Source: Platynereis dumerilii
Taxonomy: Eukaryota; Annelida; Polychaeta; Phyllodocida; Nereididae
Assembly: GCA_026936325.1 (NCBI GenBank)
Contig: JAPTHN010000030.1
Coordinates: 1,116,001-1,180,000, forward strand
Direction of reading: 5' to 3'
Length of the DNA stretch: 64,000 nucleotides
The notes below the pieces were generated by a model. The model ran no database searches. It saw only the letters and a program-made list of their open reading frames with translations, and was not told where the DNA came from. Made by a program: the position numbers and the translations under genes. The first letter of the stretch is position 1. Each line of letters opens with the position of its first letter. Below are positions 37,182-50,197 of this stretch, piece after piece.

Positions 37182-37866
37182 CCTACACTTTTTATGAGAG
37201 TCGTCAAGGATTATAGGATATCACGAAGGGAAACATATTATTTGACACTATTAACTGGAACATGTTGAACTGGTTGAAACTTGATTGATGATTGGGCCTT
37301 TATTACCTGTCATTTATTAGAAATATCAGAATCCAAAACAAAAAAGAAACATTATTAGTGACAAAGGAGCGTTATATTCTTTCTTGTACATCTAATTCCA
37401 CTATCCGGACAAGGAGTCTGACTCTCCTTTTAGACACAGATTATTTGCATCCTTTTCTCTAACATGTAGAAGAAGAAGAAATACAGTAACTACAATTCAG
37501 AAGTAATCAGCGGCAATGGTCACGTGATATCAGAGACATGTGAGTCATTGAATTCATTTTTTGAGACATCAATAAGGAAATGCCGCAGATTCAGACTTTC
37601 GGATAAAAGCACATCTCAATTTTCAATGAAAGAAAGGACAAATAGAGGCACAAGAAAGCCAGTAATGACAGAATGACAATCACTTTCAGTTTCAGTATGT
37701 GTATTTTTGACATTTCATTGATCAAATCACACAAAAATTTGATTAAGATTGACAATGAAATGTCAAAAATACACATACATTTTGTCTGAATTTACACAAA
37801 ATTTTGGACGGACACCAGCTAACGTTCGTTTTGTCTGTTTCACACAAACCTTTTTTTCAGTGTAGG
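37182..37866. mobile_element. Foldback element with captured 504-bp copy
   Basis: The outer ends are CCTACACT and, inverted, CCTACACTGAAAAAAAGG. In the middle is a perfect 25-bp inverted repeat (37696-37720 with 37753-37777) around a 32-base loop that itself contains ATCAAAT/ATTTGAT. The right half (37778-37866) is ordinary element sequence. The left half between the terminal 8 bp and the stem is replaced by the 504-bp copy of 35400-35903. Copies A and B have no element at this place. Confidence 0.7.
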
Positions 37867-38487
37867 TGACTCTACATCGGCTGGCTTAAAATCCAGTGTT
37901 GTTGGCAGCCCACATGCTACAAGTCAGCTAACCCTCCCCCGTTTTTTGGTACTGACATAGCTCCTAAATTGTACGGCTGTGATTAACATTGTCTCAAAAT
38001 CCCATAGCTCACCGTCCCCAGCTTCTTTATCCCTCATTTACCACGTGTATCAGACCATTAGTGAGTCACACATGTCTTTTGTCCCCATGGATACCCCAAT
38101 TATCACCCAGCCTTCTTCCTGTTATCCCCGATTATCGCTCACATCACCAGGATTACGCAGTTGTTTGGCCGGGAATGGGTCGATTGCTTGTCATTGTTGC
38201 CTGATTCATTACTGTTGTAATTCAAGCCAACAAGGTTGACTTCTACTGTTATTGTCAGGTAGAAAGTTTTAAGACAAGCAAGAGTAGAATAATTGAACTA
38301 ATGTAACCATATAATTATCCAAAGAAAAGCAACAAATCCAATTCTGACAGATCCAGATTAAGAACCTGTTTCAGATTCATTGAAACTTCTAACCAGAATG
38401 TCCTCATTCAGGAAGATCCTTGAATGACATGAAGAAGAGTGCTAAAAAATTGTGTCAATGAAACATTTCATCGATCATGAGTGTCAT

Positions 38488-38979
38488 GAATTGTTTCCAC
38501 TTTTTCTTCCAATGAAATTGAACATCTTCAAGAACACTTGAAATGCACTACCCGTACTGTTATTCTTAAAATGAGAATCTCTAATTAAATTATTTGAAAC
38601 CCAAACAGAATCCAAAAATCAAACACCATGCCAATAGGTGCTTGACTTAGAAATTTGAATGGAGCAACAAAGTAAAAAATAACCCCTTAAATGTCAAATC
38701 ATGTGGGTATTCTGATTTCTCACCTCAAAATTACAGGTGAGTTTGAGGGACCCCCAAGCTTAATTTCATTATACAAATGAGTTATTATTGTGTATGTGTT
38801 ATCAATGTCAAGAATTATAAAAGGGAAAACAAACAAGGCATTTATTAAACATTCAAGTGGTGGGCAAATGCCTCACCAGTTCCTGCCAAATCCCCACATC
38901 CGACAATGGTATGTCCAACCAAGCAAGTGATCCCCTTATCACAAATTCCACCAAAAATTACTTAAATCACACAATTGCC
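38488..38979. mobile_element. Candidate DNA element with 8-bp target duplication
   Basis: The insertion is bordered by exact AGTGTCAT repeats (38480-38487, 38980-38987) and is absent from A (about 10725) and B. Its right end CACAATTGCC and the following CAGTG resemble the right end of the 30906-31308 element; its left end GAATTGTTT is a weak inverted match. It is non-coding. About 180 bp after it are also missing in A and B and are probably ancestral sequence they lost. Confidence 0.5.
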
Positions 38980-41900
38980 AGTGTCATAGGAGGTAAACAC
39001 TGAAAAGTTCTGAAATCGAGTCACTTTGAACAATTTCTACAGCTGAAGCAGCTTCTTGAAATCTGAAATATTTCAAAAACTTTATCTAGGAAAATCCCAC
39101 CACTGAAATTTGCTCAAAAACACTGTTATTAGAAATAATATATATCATTTTGTCGCTGCTGTAGCCAAGAAAAAAGACATTGTTACCTGTGAGGAACTTC
39201 TAAAAAATATTCTGGAAGCCAATACAAAAGTAAAAAATAAAGACACAATTAGTGACTGATTTACAAAGACATGAGCAATTTAAATAGATGACAAGGAAAG
39301 AAAAGAAAGCAGACAAAACTGTTACATTTAACAAGATTGTATTGACAAACAGTTAAATTTAACTAGATTGTATTGATATCAAATTCCCTTAAAGTAAATG
39401 TAAAATAATGAATATCCAGTATCTACTGAAGGTGCCAAGCGTTGTAATAACTGATACACAAAGTTATATTTTCATCAAATCGATGGGCCCATCCTGCAAT
39501 GATCTTGGTCCTTGAAATATGTGCAATTCAGGTTTTATATTGACTGTACCTGAGCTCAAATATGTTGTGCTTCGACTTCACAAACTTCTACTTTTTTCCA
39601 TATAAAATTAAATGTCTTCAACCTGAGTAGTCTATGGGCACTCCAATATCATTACAGAATATGTCTTATTCCAAGAGCTTAAGCAAGGATAGGATAAAGT
39701 AGGCATTGTATTATATAGTCCCAAGGCACTGAACAAGATGACAAGGTGCTTTAATATTTGATGTCTGTGGCTATACAGAGGAAATGACTGAGTGTGGCCA
39801 AGACACCAATGTACATACAACATGAGAATATGGCTACAGGAGCACTGGGATACATAATCCGCTTTTTCCCATATTCATGGATGTTTTATAATATGATCTT
39901 TCCTGGAACACAGCCCAGAGTTTAATTCTTCATTAAAATTTTATATTCATGTATTACCTCAAACCTTCCACATTTTTTTCAGAAATAACTGGACCTGGCC
40001 ATATACTGTAAAACGTTTGAAGACATCTCGTTTGGCCTTATGAAATTATACTCCATCTTTAAAAAAAAATTAAGCCATTTACAAAAAGGGCATTATTTTA
40101 CCTTTTACTATGTGTGCAAAAAGTCAAGGGCCAAACTTGAGTAGAAGACAACCACAAAAAATTAAAACCTTTTGTTATGATTTATATTCCCTATTCCCTA
40201 TAGACACAGAAAAAATTTGCGATTGTCAGAGATCACTGTAATTACCATGGATCATCAAAACTCTTCAATATCACCTTCATGCATATATACCTTACTCATA
40301 GTTAGCATCACAGGGACTTTCATCTTCAAAACGTTCATTCATGTTCGCTTTTATCTTCACAGTAACAGTAGAATACTTATATTTAGCACGCAAAAATCCA
40401 TTACTGCTCCTTAAAAGACTAATTTAGGCAACACAGGAAAGGATATCTATTGTACCTGATTAAACCATATTTAGTCTTTCATCAATTCTCCCATTTACCT
40501 ATGTGCGTCTAATATATTTAAATTAATATTATAAAAATCGCTCTAAACAATCAATATTTGACAACAATTGAAGGAACTGAGGGTCAGGGAGGCAGCATTC
40601 CAATGACAAGAGAATGACTCATTCCTCAATCTATTGAGATTTTCAGTGACATAATAGTGATGTGTCGAGCCGAAAAAAGACCTTCTGACATCATGACATT
40701 ATCTGGTTCTGGTAACAACCTGTAATCTATGCAAACTTGGCTTGAGCCTGGCCATAACCATTCGCTATCTGCTGTAGTATGCTGTAAGTAGTGGGTGCAG
40801 ATACAAACAATTTATAACTGGGCTTATGGGGGTAGAGCAAAGTCATAAAGCGTCTTTATGCAGACAAGCCATACACACTGTGTATAAGTCACACCATAAC
40901 AAGGTGTTATGTACTTATATTGGTGGCTGAATATGTGTGGTGCAATGGTGTCAGTTGTAGGCGTGGGATGACCTTGTGTCTTGTGAGAAGAACCGTATGA
41001 GACAATGTGTCTGCCAAAGAGAGTTAGTCAAATGTGATATGGGAAAAACAACACAACATTTTGTTTTGTTATTCAGTAACTGCATACATGCATTACAGAA
41101 AATATGCTAAAGGTTGGTGGCTTTCACAAAATGTCATTGGCTAACTTGTTCCTTGATATGGAAATTTGATGTGTGTGATACAGTTTGGAGCTCAAAAGGG
41201 AAAACATCTTGTCAAATCATCAGTATAGAAAACATCATAATATATTACACACTCCTACAACATAACTATGAATAAAGCTCATAAAGATAATGAACTCCTT
41301 AACTAAAGAAAGCATTCTCCTACCAGTCTGCCACCTGCCAATTGGCAGCAACAAATAAAAGTTATATCTATTCTGATCCCAAAATAGCTTGACAGATGCC
41401 AGTTTATCCTGCAATACTATCACAGAATGTCATCCATGCCAAGAATTTGACCACTGCCAAGTCTGCGAATGCTGTTGGACATGATAAAACAAATACGCCA
41501 CACAAACAGAAAAATTATGCAGACATAGAGATTATCACAGTTAGGAATAGGGTAATAAGGTATGAGAAGCATCCAACACGACTCCACGTGTTTGGTAGCA
41601 TTTACAATTTCGAGATGGCATATTGAGCTGTGAATATTATAGTTCAGCTACCACCAATGGCAATGTATCGGTAAATATCATTCGGTTGACACTTATTTAT
41701 CATAGACTGATGCCAACCTGCAATACTTTGGTATGACAGGCCAAAGTGTTTCCTTGCCAATGTGACTGTATTGAACACAACGACCACAGGTCAGGACATA
41801 ACACACAAGAACATAACAGGTTGTGACACAGCACGCAATTCTAGAATTCACTTCGACCAAACAATCACCATTAGAATTCTAGACATTGTTGGTGCCTTCC

Positions 41901-42925
41901 AGGACATAAATAATTTTGGTTAGTTTTATTTTAAATTAGATTTGCTGCATAGTTGGAAATTCCGCAGAAATGTCAGTGATCACAACAAGCAACCAAAATA
42001 CCCCTATGAGGTTGTATTTAATAGTTATATTATCACAATTTGTGCTTGCTGACTCATACCCGATTAACAACAAGTACTTCTAAATACGACTCATAACCAT
42101 GTTAAGAGCAAGTCAGTGAAAGAGTCATATGATATCACAAACTAGTGGGGCCAAATGTAAGTCTTTTGATGAAAAATTAACCACATATTTCAATGTTAAA
42201 ATTAGGACCACTAATGACATCATTGATGTTCTTTCCTAGCTGTGACAACATTTTTCTTTCAAATTGTTACAAGCTTGGTAGGTTGGTAAAAGAAAACAAG
42301 ATCCTCTCATCATAATGCCTAAACAGGTATTTCAAATTATCATGCACATCCAGAAAGAGGGACAGTGCTGTCCCAAAATCCGGACATGTCATACCATCCA
42401 GTGACTTTCTAAAAGACACGTCTGCTCTTGATTTCATGCTGTCACGTAAAAGCGAACATCACTGCCAGCTGACTTCACAATGGCGTGACCTAATCAACAA
42501 ATGTTTTTTCCCAAACCAGATGTAGTGTCAAGCTCAAGGCAGTTATAGTGATTGGTCAAACTGACTGCCTGATCTGACCACTGCCCACTGGCTCGCTTTG
42601 ATCTTCCAATCACGAGTCCCAGTATCAGCAAGAGTCAGCTCCTTCTTTCATCTCCTTCAAGGTTGACTTAATCTGTCAATGAGTGGGAATTACAGAGATT
42701 CAGATGATTTTCAGACAAATACGGTACAACTCAACCGAATCAAATATATCAGAACTGCAAAACACTAGGAAATGGCCAAATTATGCAATTAACCCAGTAG
42801 GCAAAGAAGAAGAACAACAAAATGCATTCTGAATTGGGGCAGGAAACAACAGAAGCCCAAGAGACTTATCAGGGCTGTTTCTCAGTTGTCTTCTTGTTAT
42901 CAACATTGTCTCCAAGTCATGCATC

Positions 42926-43141
42926 TTGGCTTTGCCCCCTTCTTCATTACCCATTTACCAACCACGCAAGTATTTCACTGACTCACACACGTCTACTGTC
43001 CTTCCGGATACCCCAATTACATTGTATCACCCAGTCTTCTTCCTGTTATCCCCCATCATCACTCACACAACCAAGCTTCAGTTTACATTAGAATGGCTGA
43101 TTTATTTGATATCGAAATTGAATATCTGTTATATAATATAA
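42926..43141. other. Open frames with no conservation
   Basis: The sequence corresponds to A about 16100-16290 and B about 28530-28720, where frames differ. Pyrimidine-rich CTTCTTCCTGTTATCC words recur here and at 10350, 23930 and 38110. I see nothing that supports a gene. Confidence 0.4.
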
Positions 43142-43400
43142 TTAAGAGAGTTCCAGTGTACAGGAGTAACATCTAGTCAACATTGTTGAGCTCAGAATGG
43201 CTGCTTGGTATCGTACTGATGCCATACAGACATTTTCAGCTTAAGTGAATAAAGCTTCATCTGCTACATAATTATGTTGGCGTTTTAATTGCTGTATACA
43301 AACACTGACCAAAAACAGTGCATTTTGGAGAGCAGTCACAAAAGGCCAAATTCATAATGGCATTTTGACACGCAGGCCTAAATAAGAAAAGTTCGGAATG

Positions 43401-43610
43401 TTAAGAGGGACATGCCATTATAATTGCATTATTTAAAAAATCTAACTCCTTCAAGGGTATTGTGTCATCAATCAGATCACTTATTAAACTGCTCCATGCA
43501 ATTTGCACATAAATAATCCGAGATTCAAAACACAGGAAAACAAAGTAATTACAAAATTGACAACACAGCATTTCTGCTTTGAATTCAATGGAATATCTTA
43601 AATGGACCAT
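43401..43610 (-). other. Conserved block I, copy C, with open frame
   Basis: The minus-strand frame is open for 69 codons with the same residues as copy B: EMLCC, FCNYFV, LCFES, VQIAWSSLISDLIDD and PLKEL. It extends past the B stop. Two third-position changes (GAG for GAA and TTA for TTG in KEL) are synonymous. Confidence 0.35.
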
Positions 43611-43751
43611 CTCAAGTCCACCATCAAGAATAGTTTAGTTATTTCCAGTGATCATGTTTACTCATAGAGATATTAAATTATCTAGGGGCAGCAGGTGTCC
43701 CCAATTAGTTAGCACTTTTGCTTTGAAATTGTATTCAAGGCTAGTGATAGA

Positions 43752-43898
43752 AAGATAGATAGATTTGGTTAAGTGCAGCCGTCTAAGCCCAGTTCTTGGC
43801 ACTCACAGGGGTTGATTGAGGAGAGAAGAGCCTGGGAGTCCTCAATATGTTACAAATTTACCCCATGTGAGGGATCTTTTATTTGCTCGGCACAGACC
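43752..43898 (-). mobile_element. SINE family S1 fragment with GATA tail
   Basis: Tail (GATA)3 and body matching 2661-2800 on the minus strand; the tRNA-like head is missing. It starts at the same junction (GGCTAGTGATAGAA) as the relic in copy B. Confidence 0.7.
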
Positions 43899-44631
43899 AA
43901 AGTTTTAATCTTAATAAGCCTTGCAAGTTTTTACTTATTAAGACATCGCAAAGACCTGAACTTGGATTAACTTTTTAAGGAATAAAACAAAACTGGTAAA
44001 AAGACCAACCCCAGTTGTCATTTTAAGATGTGTGAATAATGTCCTGGTGATCAATTTTGACATTTTAAAATTCCATCAATTCAAATTCCAAAACCATTTT
44101 CTGACATTGAAGAGCAAGCTGTCCAGTTTTTAAGGGCAACCCAGCACACTAGCTTAAATGCATTTTTGTTAATATATAGGGTTTGATAAAAAGTCATCAA
44201 GTAGATATCCTTTTGAAAGTGACATAAAACAGTGTGGAAATGCTCAAAATCTGAGTAATACCTTTTTTCTATTACTTAAATATTTTTCAGATTATAAAGA
44301 TGAGCCATGATAGGTTAAATTCATCTGGGAAATGAATTTTTCTGCAGAAATACTTAGGGTGCTGTACATTCAGAAAATGAAAGAAGAAATAAATTATATA
44401 ATGACCGCTAAAAGCATCAGAGTAAGCGGACACGCGATATCTCTGTGCAATTTTCGGATGTTATTTGTATTTATGATAAGAATTATGAAGAACCCTTTAT
44501 ATTTCAATACTGAATAATAATCAACATCGTGTCAGCTCACGAGACCCGAGGGGCCTAAGAATCTATGCTTTCCACATTTGGTCCTCAGTGTGCTCAGAGT
44601 TTCTTATCAAACAAGAACCCGCGGGTTGCAT

Positions 44632-45686
44632 AATGCAGGTGGAATTTTCTACTGTAGGGTTGTGTTTGACACAATATTTTCAAAACTTGGATTTTCATAT
44701 GCATATGAGTTCTGAAACTTCAGGCCTTGGTAAAAAACAACTGTTTCTGGTCTTACTTTTCAGCTGTCAGAAGGGCATCATTTTGTTAATATCAATAAAT
44801 GAGAAAATCCTGTCTCTTAATACCCTATACACATCCCATAATGCTCATACACGCCATTGCAGATGTTCTCCATCAGTGAAAATCTGAAAATGACATTCAA
44901 ATGGCAAGATCAAGGTGCTCCGTCCAATCCGCAAACTCATCTACGAAAACAATCTCCAACCAGATATGGAGCACTGAACACGTTTGTAAGCAAAAACAGG
45001 TATATAGAATGTCTGAAGTACATCTCAAATGTTTTTTTTATTTTTATTACACATAAGGAAAACAGGAAAAAAGAAATCTTACTTTTTCCGGACCATCATA
45101 AAAACACTGTTGTAATATTGGCTATAAATGAGAACATCTGTCTCTTAATACCCTATTTATTATCCAAAATGCTCCTAAACACCACTGTAGATGTTCTCCA
45201 TAATATGTGAAAATGTGACTTTCCAATAAGATAATGCTATTTAGATGGCAAGATCATGGAGTTTGTCCCAATCCACAACACCCATTTTTCTACAGAAACA
45301 ATCTGTCAACAGGCCTAGAGCAATAACCACTGGATTTTTTAAAGCGAAAATTAGTATATAGATTACCTGATATATATTCCACATACGTTTTTCTTGATTC
45401 TTAGATTTGGGGATTAGAAAAAATTATATATAACTTTTTTGATCGGCAGAAATGCATCATTTTACCCCATATTGTCACAAATATGATTTTCTTTATAAAA
45501 ATAACCCATACATAATCCAAAATGCTTCTGCGCACAAAACCAGGGGTTCTCCACTAACTGAAAATCTGATTTTCGAACACGAAAATTCACTATTTGATAG
45601 CAATATCGGGGTGCATGTTCTAATCCACAAAACCCATTATATGGTAAGTGACTGGTATAATGCAGTTGCGCATGCGCACCTGCATT
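44632..45686. mobile_element. Element of three diverged tandem monomers
   Basis: Module 1 (about 30050) lacks this 1.05-kb stretch. It begins AATGCAGGTG and ends CACCTGCATT, a 10-bp inverted match, and the right end includes the near-palindrome TGCAGTTGCGCATGCGCACC. Inside, a unit of about 330-355 bp is repeated three times, with equivalent points near 44823, 45150 and 45505. Each has an AATRCCCTAT- or AACCCATA-like start, an AATGCTYCT stretch, a GATGTTCTCC or GGTTCTCC stretch, and CCAATCCRCAA or CTAATCCACAA. Plus-strand frames at 44588-44887 and 44857-45210 are not shared between monomers. Confidence 0.6.
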
Positions 45687-46518
45687 AATAAAATGACATA
45701 CCTTGGTTTCTTTTAATAAATACTGCAATACACTTACTCGAAAAAGGAATATGTCAATCATATATAATGTAAAAGTTGCATTTTTCTTCTCATTTGGCAT
45801 TTATTTCTGCTGAGCATGTACTTGTATTAAGTGTATCCAAGAGACCAAAAAGGGAGGCTTTAAAAGACAAAAAATGCCTCCCAAAATTATCCTAAACCTT
45901 GAATAATTTTATGGAGAATAAGTTGCTCTTGGTTGAAACGTCATGTCTCTGACATTGTAAGTTTTCAGTGAACAATAATATTATACATTGAATAATATTG
46001 TTTGATACATGTACTTTTATCTTGTTTTGTGATGTACCTGTTACAACGTCTCCCAGCATAATATCAATCCTCACAGCACAATTCTGGTAACCTCAATATT
46101 CTTAGAAACTGCAAAATGTGCCTTACTAGGTTTTTCCGTTGGACGCTAGACCTCTGCCATTAGACTGTGTCTAAATGCTTTCATTATTTTCAATTATGTT
46201 ATCCTGAGTGCCTCCTCGGCCACTAGATAATATATTTGATATACAATGATGATGCATTATGTATGAATAGCCAGATAAAAAAATGTCTGTCTTATCATTC
46301 AAATAGTTTTATCAAGTTTTTGGTACTCTACAGCAATACACCTGTAGCATCATTCCCAACATAACATCAATTCTTGCAGCAACATACAGGATACCTCAAG
46401 GATATAGACTGAGTCCTGCAATATAAATGCTAATTCTCTATGAATGCCGAACCCCCATGATAAGACTTCTGTCAATACCTTCTTTTTGGTTGAATTAGAT
46501 GATGCATAGTCTGTTTAT

Positions 46519-46587
46519 GGGCCGGTGAGTGGTTAAGGTTCCTGACTGCTCTGCTGAAAGTCATTGCCTGCATGGTCTCGAAAAAGT
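46519..46587 (+). mobile_element. SINE head relic (family S1)
   Basis: GGGCCGGTGAGTGGTTAAGG follows CATAGTCTGTTTATG, exactly where the full S1 SINE starts in module 1 (30490). The body is deleted. One insertion before the module duplication explains both. Confidence 0.55.
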
Positions 46588-49500
46588 ATTCAACTTTAAA
46601 TATCCGTCATCATCAAACATAACTGCCAAATAAATCCTGCAAACCCTCAAACATGTGTGATGTGGTTTTAACAATGATTTATTGCACCAACAGACCAATG
46701 GGATGTTGTCCATCACTATTTCATGCATATTGCAACCCAATTAACACCAACAAGTCAGTGACAAACTATACACACTTCAGATAGCGCCAAACTGATGGTA
46801 CTAAATATGTATCAATGATTAATCACCCCATTTATGTTAGCAAATCACAAAAAGTTGTTAAAAAAGTGATTAATTATACCTTACATTGTTTTAGTAAAGA
46901 AAATAATCTAATACTCTTATTTTGAAATTTCAAGTCAGTTGGAACATAACTTTCATAGGCATCTATAAGTCCAGCTTCTGTTTTATAAGGACAAAAAGGC
47001 TACACTTTACAGAACACCTGGCCATTTCCTGTCAGTTTTATCTAACACAGTTGGGAAGGAACAGCACCTAAAGATGGGCTTCTCATGAATATTTAAGGGG
47101 ATGCTTTTGCAGAAAAAGACCAGAGGGTGATCACTCAAGTGGGAGATGTACAACTGTCAGGGACTAAAAGATCTTAGACCAGTCCTTCTGCGGAAATTGC
47201 TGCCCCTTTGTTGGTATAAAGACTTGCACAAAATAGGAAATAATTGTGTTGAAAGAAAACAGTTACAGTAACTGTCCTTAGTAAGTCAACTCTAGGTACA
47301 CAGGTTTTGTTTTTGCAATCACAAGAAAAGAGGAATGTATTTATTATTAATCAATGTTCAATGCACGACAGTTGTTAACAGTTCGCCCATTCTTGCTGAC
47401 TGATATCATTCAAGACACCTGTTCAAACAAAACAAAAAAATCCAGCTGAAAAGTTGGAATAATCAAGATTACCAGAGTTTATCTTAGAAAACCTGAAAGG
47501 AGGAAAATCCATCATTGTCTCTGAAATTATCAAGTTATACAAAATGCATGGAGTGTTCATGATATTAATGCCAAATTCAGTAATTCAAAATGTAAACATC
47601 AAATTTTCATAAATACCATAATCAAGGACTAAGCACTGTACCTGAAATCTGAATTTATATCATTCAACCATCTCGACCAATACCCGCTAATTCTGGGTGA
47701 TTATTATCATTTTTAACGACTTGGTTTTGAAGCATTGAGCCGAGAAAAGCCCTTCTGACATTACCCCAGTATCTGGCACTTACAATAGTTCTATGCCATG
47801 GAAACATCATCTTGGTCATTACCATTTGCCATCTGCTGTTGTATGCTGTAAGTAGTGGGACAAGATAAGAACAATTTAAAACTGGTCTTATGGGGTTAGA
47901 GCAAAGTCATAAAGTGTCTTTATGCAGCCTGGCCATATACAATGTATTTATATGACATATTACAACAAGGCGTTATGCGATCACATTGTTGACTGAACAC
48001 AGTGAACATGTGTGACACAGCAATGGTGTCAGTTGCTGATGTGGGATGACCTGGCTTCTTGTGAGATGAACCATATGTAATATTGTGCCTTCAACAGAGA
48101 GCTAGTCATGTGCCAGATGCTGGATTCATTGAAAACAAACCATATTTTGGACTGCTATCCATACTGCAGTAAAGCCATCTGGATAAAATAAAATTATATC
48201 CATGACTGCTGACTTCCATACAAAGTAATTTATCTTGACATTGAAACTTGATCTGTGTTCAGATGGTTGGTATTTATATCTCGTTATTTTATACAAATGC
48301 GTGAGCTATGGATATCACAACAAGCATACTGGGCATCTCTCTTCTGTAATATGTAGATGGCAATGCCATAGATTCGCAGAGCTCAAATTAGCTGTTCTTA
48401 TTTGAAACCATGTTAGTGACAAACAACAACACAATCACTTAAGCCTAAATTAATTGATGTTATTCAAGTACAGTAATAGCAATCAGCTCCTGAACTTCAC
48501 ACCTTAAAGAAACTTCAAACATCACTGCTGCCAACCAGGATGCTGATAGTTTAGTCATTTTCCCTGGGTGTGGCACTGCAAGCATGATGCTACACTGGTG
48601 GCGACACCTGTCAGCAAAATAAGCTTTTTTCATGCAGGCGACACAAACGAGCATAAAAATGAAGTTTTCAAAACAGAATAGGATAGTTAAGAACCAAATA
48701 GAATTTTTCAGACACTACTGCGGTATTGCAAGAGAAATTCAGGTATGTTTATTTTTACCGAAACTAACTGTTTGATCAGGGACCAACTCCATCGCATGTA
48801 CAGGCTGTCCATCATTCTCACTCCACAGACAGATTCAAAATTGATTATGAGCTATTGTAAAGCTAAGTTCGCTGACGCAACAGGCGGCTTCGCCACCCGT
48901 CGCTCCGCGAATATTATTACATAGTTTGTGAACAAAAGCGTCCTACAAATTCAGGTTATTATCATGTATTCCAACTGAAGCCATTACCAAAACTACCATG
49001 GTCTGTACAAAGCTATTGTGTAATTTCTGCAATACCTTGGCTGAACTGTTAGGTTACAGTGACCAGTTGTGGCTTCATAAATATAGAACAAACAGAAACC
49101 ATGCGGGAAAATGCTCTGATTGTAGGGCGCTGGGTCATTCTATACACGTTCGAGCCTCTTGCAAAAAGTTATTGTCAAAAAAGGTGATTTTATATAAATC
49201 CACACATTATAATAACATATTAGCTAACTTTCGGTTTGTTTCATGATGCTGCTCATGAATAGAAACTAGCGCCAACCTGCAATACTACAATGGTCAATGT
49301 ACTTTTGTTAAAATGTGACTGGCATGACCACAACAACCACAGGTCAAAACATAATACAAAAGAAGTTGATAAGCTGTGACAGTACATGCAACCCAAGTAA
49401 TCACCTTGCGTCCTTGCCCATACAATCACAAAATAATACAATCGCAGGTCTTGTTGATGCCTTAAAGCAAATAAAATATTGTGTTAAGTTTTATTTTCTG

Positions 49501-50091
49501 TTTTTTTCCTGCACTCTGTAACCAAAAGCATGTTTGATTACAACAGAAAGTGTTGCTTTTTTCATACATATACCTTCAATCAATTTGATAGGAAAGGTTA
49601 GGAGAACACATTTGTGAAAAAAACAACTTTCTGGAATTTTTCCTAAGATGACAATTCAAAGCTTCCACTTTCTACTTCAAAGCATACATTTTCTCGACAT
49701 GCCATAGTAGTAGATACCCAAAGCTCAGATTTTCGAAAATTGGATAAAAAGAAGACATATAAAAAGTTTGTCTGGTGGTAACAGATGAAGAACAAAAGGT
49801 CTCTTGGTAGCTGATGTCTTTGACGAGACAGAACACTAAATAATTTGATATATTAAAGTGGTGAAAAAAAATTAAACAATGAATCTTCCCACTTCTCAGG
49901 CTCCATTATCTTCTTATGTTTCCTGCTACAAATTGTAAATGGACACGGCTAGAAGATAGGCTTCTCCTGTATTTTGAAAGAGATACCTTCCAATAGAAAA
50001 GATTAGAACACACAGAAGGCCGTGATCACTCAGCTGAGAGATGTACAACTGTCAGGGATTCAAGGATCTCAGCTTTTCTCTCGAGATCATT

Positions 50092-50197
50092 CACTCTAAA
50101 AAATTTCAGACAAAATTGTTTTTTAGATTCAAAATGGTTTTTCAGGAAACCATTTTGAATCTAAAAAAACAATTTTGTCTCGACATTTTTTAGAGTG
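50092..50197. mobile_element. 106-bp foldback MITE
   Basis: The two arms, about 48 bp each, are almost fully complementary. They start CACTCTAAAAAAT and contain AGACAAAATTGTTTTTT and AGATTCAAAATGG, with about two mismatches, two single-base gaps and a few bases of loop. It interrupts sequence just after block X. CACT-type ends occur in several DNA transposon superfamilies, so the class is open. Confidence 0.7.

Larger units (their letters stand above)
32408..43740. repeat. Array copy C (about 11.3 kb)
   Basis: Copy C has the same order and orientation as A and B but is more diverged. It lacks the equivalents of A 3360-5190 and of B about 26600-27380. It has gained a LINE tail, a mariner-like MITE, a foldback element with a 504-bp captured copy, a 492-bp element and a small (TCGTA)n array at about 34270-34288. 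Block I lies at its right end. Confidence 0.8.
43900..47640. repeat. Linker module 2
   Basis: Paralog of 29440-32400 with the same landmarks: the GATGTGTGAATAATG stretch at about 44028, a region near 46050 resembling 30330-30360, block K at 46385, and block X at 47110. It carries the 1.05-kb element at 44632-45686. Beyond 46100 it also resembles 56300-56570. No gene is recognised. Confidence 0.75.
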
